Shown in pieces: positions 61,270 to 64,000 of a stretch of 64,000 nt of DNA (positions are counted from its first letter, which is position 1; each line of letters opens with the position of its first letter). Position numbers and translations under genes: made by a program. The notes beneath the pieces were generated by a model that was not told the origin of the DNA, ran no database searches, and was given only the letters and a program-made list of their open reading frames with translations. The stretch lies in the NCBI RefSeq assembly GCF_019703515.2, contig NC_059351.1:17639501-17703500 (forward strand), written 5' to 3'. This stretch comes from Myxocyprinus asiaticus. Its lineage: Eukaryota; Chordata; Actinopteri; Cypriniformes; Catostomidae.

Positions 61270-61495
61270 CGTCATGGTTAATTGTGTAACCTCCATTCCC
61301 TGATGGAGGGAACGAGACGTTGTGTCCATATAGTGACACTAGGGGTCACTCTTGGGAGCCCGAGACACCTCTGGTCTGTGATAAAAAGGCCAATGAAAAT
61401 TGGCGAGCGGTATTTGCATGCCACTCCCCTGGACAAACGGGTATAAAAGGAGCTGGTATGCAACCACTCATTCAGGTCTTATGCTGAGGAGCCAA
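61270..61495. repeat. DIRS copy 3 left inverted terminal repeat
   Basis: It starts CGTCATGGTTAATTGTG, followed by ATTCCCTGATGGAGGGAACG and the TATAAAAGGAGCTGG promoter-like box. Homologous to 54664-54890. Confidence 0.8.
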
Positions 61496-61551
61496 TATAA
61501 GGTCTGGCCATTTCAGCGGGTAGTTCAGAGTTGTGGCAGGAGGGACACAAC

Positions 61552-61653
61552 ATCTCGTTCCCTCCATCAGGGAACAGAGGTTACACAAGTAACCATGACG
61601 TTCCCTATCTGTCACTCACTCGACGTTGTGTCGATGTAGTGACACTAGGGGTC
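61552..61653. repeat. DIRS copy 3 internal complementary region
   Basis: The left half is the reverse complement of the outer end at 61270. The right half (TTCCCTATCTGTCACTCACT...) matches the inverse of the far end known from copies 1 and 2. The junction is at TGACG|TTCCC as in copy 2. Confidence 0.78.
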
Positions 61654-62297
61654 CCTATACGAAACGTCACAATTGGCTGAACTGTATTACGTGAACTGGC
61701 GGTGTGTGGTGGGCAGACTACTGTGTGCCTCTTAGCCAGCACACCAGGTCGACACGTAGCCTCCCCCAACATAGTTATGAGTGTCAAACGGCCCTTTGGG
61801 GACAAGTCGACTACTCAAGAGATAGAGACAGGCTTAAGCCAGTTGTGGCCTCTTTTCCCCTTCTCTTTTTCCACTCCCTAAAAAAGAAGGGGGACTATCC
61901 GACTGGGCCACCAGGGGAAAACACCACAGAGACCACACCGCGCCCAAAGAGAGGGGGGGTATTTAAGTGGAAGGTTAGTTTTAGAGGGGCTCTGCCCAAG
62001 GAAGACGCAGTTTGCCAACAGGGAAAGGAATTAGCGGAAGATATATATCGCATGGGGTTAGCCTTACAGGGAACCGCCACATGCGGAGCACCTACCCCAG
62101 AACAGGACTCTTAGTTAGCACGTGTACTTGGCCGGCAGCAAGTCTCTCCGAAAACTCGATTGCCACAGGGCTCGGAGGAAGTCAACCAGAGAACAAAGTT
62201 TGTGAACACTACTGGGAATTAATGGTGCACGTCTTCAGCTCAAAAGGAGGTGGAAGGCGCTATGAGAATGCGATACACCCGGCCAGATATCCCGGGC

Positions 62298-63552
62298 TTA
62301 TCCGCTTGTATTGCATGCCACTACCTGGGACGAAACCGGTTCCGCCCGGAGGTTGTAGAACCTTGCAAAGATGTTGGGTGTTGCCCAGCCTGCTGCTCTG
62401 CAAATGTCTGTTAGAGAGGCACATCTGGCCAGGGCCCAGGAAGCCGCTACACCCCTGGTAGAATGGGCTCGTAGCCCTACCGGGGGCAGCACGTCCTGGG
62501 CGTGATATGCCATAGTTATGGCGTCAATGAGCCAGAGGGCAATCCTCTACCTGGAGACAGCGCTTCCTTTCCACTGTGCACCAAAGTAGACAAAGAGCCA
62601 CTCAGAGATCCTAAAGCTCTGTGTGCGATCCAAATAGATGCGGAAAGCACGCACCAGACACAGCAACGACAGGGCTGGATCTGCCTCCTCCTGGGGCAGC
62701 ACTTGCAGGTTCACCACCTGGTCCCTAAAAGGGGTGGTGGGAACCTTCGGCACATAGCCCGGTCGGGGTCTCAGGATCATGTGAGAGTAACCTGGACCGA
62801 ACTCCAGGCATGTTTCGCTGAGAGAGAATGCTTGCAGGTCTCCTACCCTCTTGATGGAAGAGAGCGCAGTCAGGAGGGCAGTCTTCAAGGAGAGTGCCTT
62901 AAGCTCGGCTGACTGCAAAGGCTCAAAGGGGGCTCTCTGTAGACGCTGAAGAACTACAGAGAGGTCCCATGAGGGAACGAAGTGCGGTCTGGAGGGATTC
63001 AGCCTCCTGGCGCCTCTTAGAAACCTGATGATCAAGTCGTGCTTCCCTAAGGACTTACCGTCAACTGCGTCATGGTGTGCTGCTATGGCGGCAACGTACA
63101 CCTTCAAGGTGGAAGAGGACAGCCTCCTGCAGGAAGGGAAGCACTGATCCGACTGCGCATCTCTGGGGGTCTTCCCATCGGGAAGAACACCACTTAGCGA
63201 ACAGACGCCACTTAAAGGCATACAGGTGCCTCGTAGAGGGGGCCCTAGCCTGAGTGATCGTGTCTACCACTGCAGGTGGGACACAGCTTAGGTCTTCCGC
63301 GTCCCGTCCAGAGGCCAGACATGGAGATTCCAGAGGTCTGGGCGCGGGTGCCAGATGGTGCCCCTTCCCTGAGAAAGAAGGTCCTTCCTCAGGGGAATTC
63401 GCCAGGGGGGGACTGTCGCGAGGAGTGTGAGGTCCGAGAACCATGTCTGGGTGGGCCAGTAGGGTGCTACCAGGACGACCTGCTCCTCGTCCTCCCTGAC
63501 CTTGCACAGGGTCTGTGCAAGTAGGCTCACTGGGGGAAATGCATATTTGCAC
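62298..63552 (-). pseudogene. DIRS tyrosine recombinase, copy 3
   Basis: The main frame runs 63221-62298 with one in-frame TAG at 62547, just after LFVYFGAQWKGSAVSR. The Arg (SIKRVGDLQAF), HxxR box (LRAHSTRGVAASWALARC) and Tyr (NIFARFYNLRAE) are present. The N-terminal portion (63552-63240, with PPAVVDTITQARAPSTRHLY) is in another frame, so at least one shift. Better preserved at its C-terminus than copy 2. Confidence 0.85.
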
Positions 63553-63600
63553 ATTCCAGGGGGCCAGCTGTGTGCCAGCACGTCTATGCCGAGGGGAGCC

Positions 63601-63988
63601 TCATTGAGGGCGTACCAGAGCGGGCAGTAAGAGAGCGAACAGGTCCACCTGTGCCATTCCGAATCGACTCCAAATCAGCTGGACCACCTGAGGGTGGAGC
63701 CTCCACTCTCCCCTGAGGGTAACCTGCCGTGACAGCACGTCCGTTGTAGTGTTGAGGTTTCCTGGGATGTGAGTAGCTCGCAGTGACTTGAAGTGCTGCT
63801 GACTCCAGAGGAGGAGACGGCGGGCGAGTTGTGACATACAACGAGAGCGCAGACCGCCTTGGCGGTTGATATATGCTACCGTTGCCATGTTGTCTGTCCG
63901 AACTAACACATGCTTGCCCTGGATCAATGGCTGAAACCTCCGTAGGGCGAGCAGAATTGCCAACAACTCGAGGCAGTTGATGTGCCAA
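63601..63988 (-). pseudogene. DIRS RNase H, partial at window end
   Basis: LAILLALRRFQPLIQGKHVL, VRTDNMATVAYINRQGG (catalytic Asp), CMSQLARRLLLWSQQHFKSL and THIPGNLNTTTDVLSRQV match copy 1. The 5' part lies outside the window, so integrity cannot be judged. Confidence 0.75.
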
Positions 63989-64000
63989 TGCAGTCGCGGG

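Larger units (their letters stand above)
61270..64000 (-). mobile_element. DIRS-type retrotransposon copy 3, running off the window
   Basis: The left inverted terminal repeat, internal complementary region, tyrosine recombinase and part of RNase H are present in the same order and orientation as copy 2. It interrupts the same LINE upstream of the RT. RT, gag and the other end are presumably beyond 64000. Unlike copy 2, sequence on both sides of copy 2's deletion joint appears continuous here up to the window end. Confidence 0.88.

Overview
This window comes from a vertebrate nuclear genome, almost certainly a ray-finned fish and by inference a cyprinid-type teleost. The evidence is one split C2H2 zinc-finger gene with GT-AG introns of 5.8 to 6.0 kb, low gene density, AT-rich intergenic DNA, and a dense mixture of fish-type transposons (DIRS, Tc1, hAT, RNase H-bearing LINE, tRNA-derived SINEs, palindromic MITEs). 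There are no operons, phage genes or CRISPR arrays.

Host gene. The only host gene I can support is klf7 (Kruppel-like factor 7) on the + strand. Three coding exons are present: 21100-21712, 27543-27666 and 33710-33761, with the stop codon at 33759-33761. All splice phases match and give 262 codons. The short first coding exon is not in the window, so intron 1 is longer than 21 kb. A 3' UTR with an AATAAA lies at 33762-34858. A further UTR-like block at about 44360-44850 could be a distal 3' end separated by inserted transposons.

Layout. 1-21099 (intron 1): a short LTR-pair element at 467-1455 with a 5-bp target duplication, a likely hAT-type element (3928-5024), a hAT element with an 8-bp duplication (11897-13273), MITEs, a 0.85-kb dispersed repeat, a minisatellite just upstream of exon 2, and several complex non-repetitive blocks that look like regulatory sequence. 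21100-34858: klf7 exons and introns, with four palindromic MITEs of one family, a SINE with a 17-bp target duplication, a nearly intact Tc1 transposon (30388-31952), and a cluster of three RFX X-box plus inverted CCAAT modules (24953-25305). 34859-46685: nested hAT, Tc1 and SINE insertions. 46686-64000: three DIRS-type tyrosine-recombinase retrotransposons and one LINE, all on the minus strand. Two of the DIRS copies and one Tc1 element are inserted into that LINE.

How the parts relate. The mobile genes are all broken or internally deleted, but their domains are readable: DIRS gag, RT-RNase H and tyrosine recombinase, LINE RT and RNase H, and Tc1 DD34E transposase. The DIRS copies keep inverted terminal repeats and an internal complementary region that joins the complements of both element ends. 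I found no convincing unknown gene system. The most useful leads are the X-box/CCAAT cluster in the klf7 intron, the DIRS architecture and nesting order, and the possible split 3' UTR of klf7.
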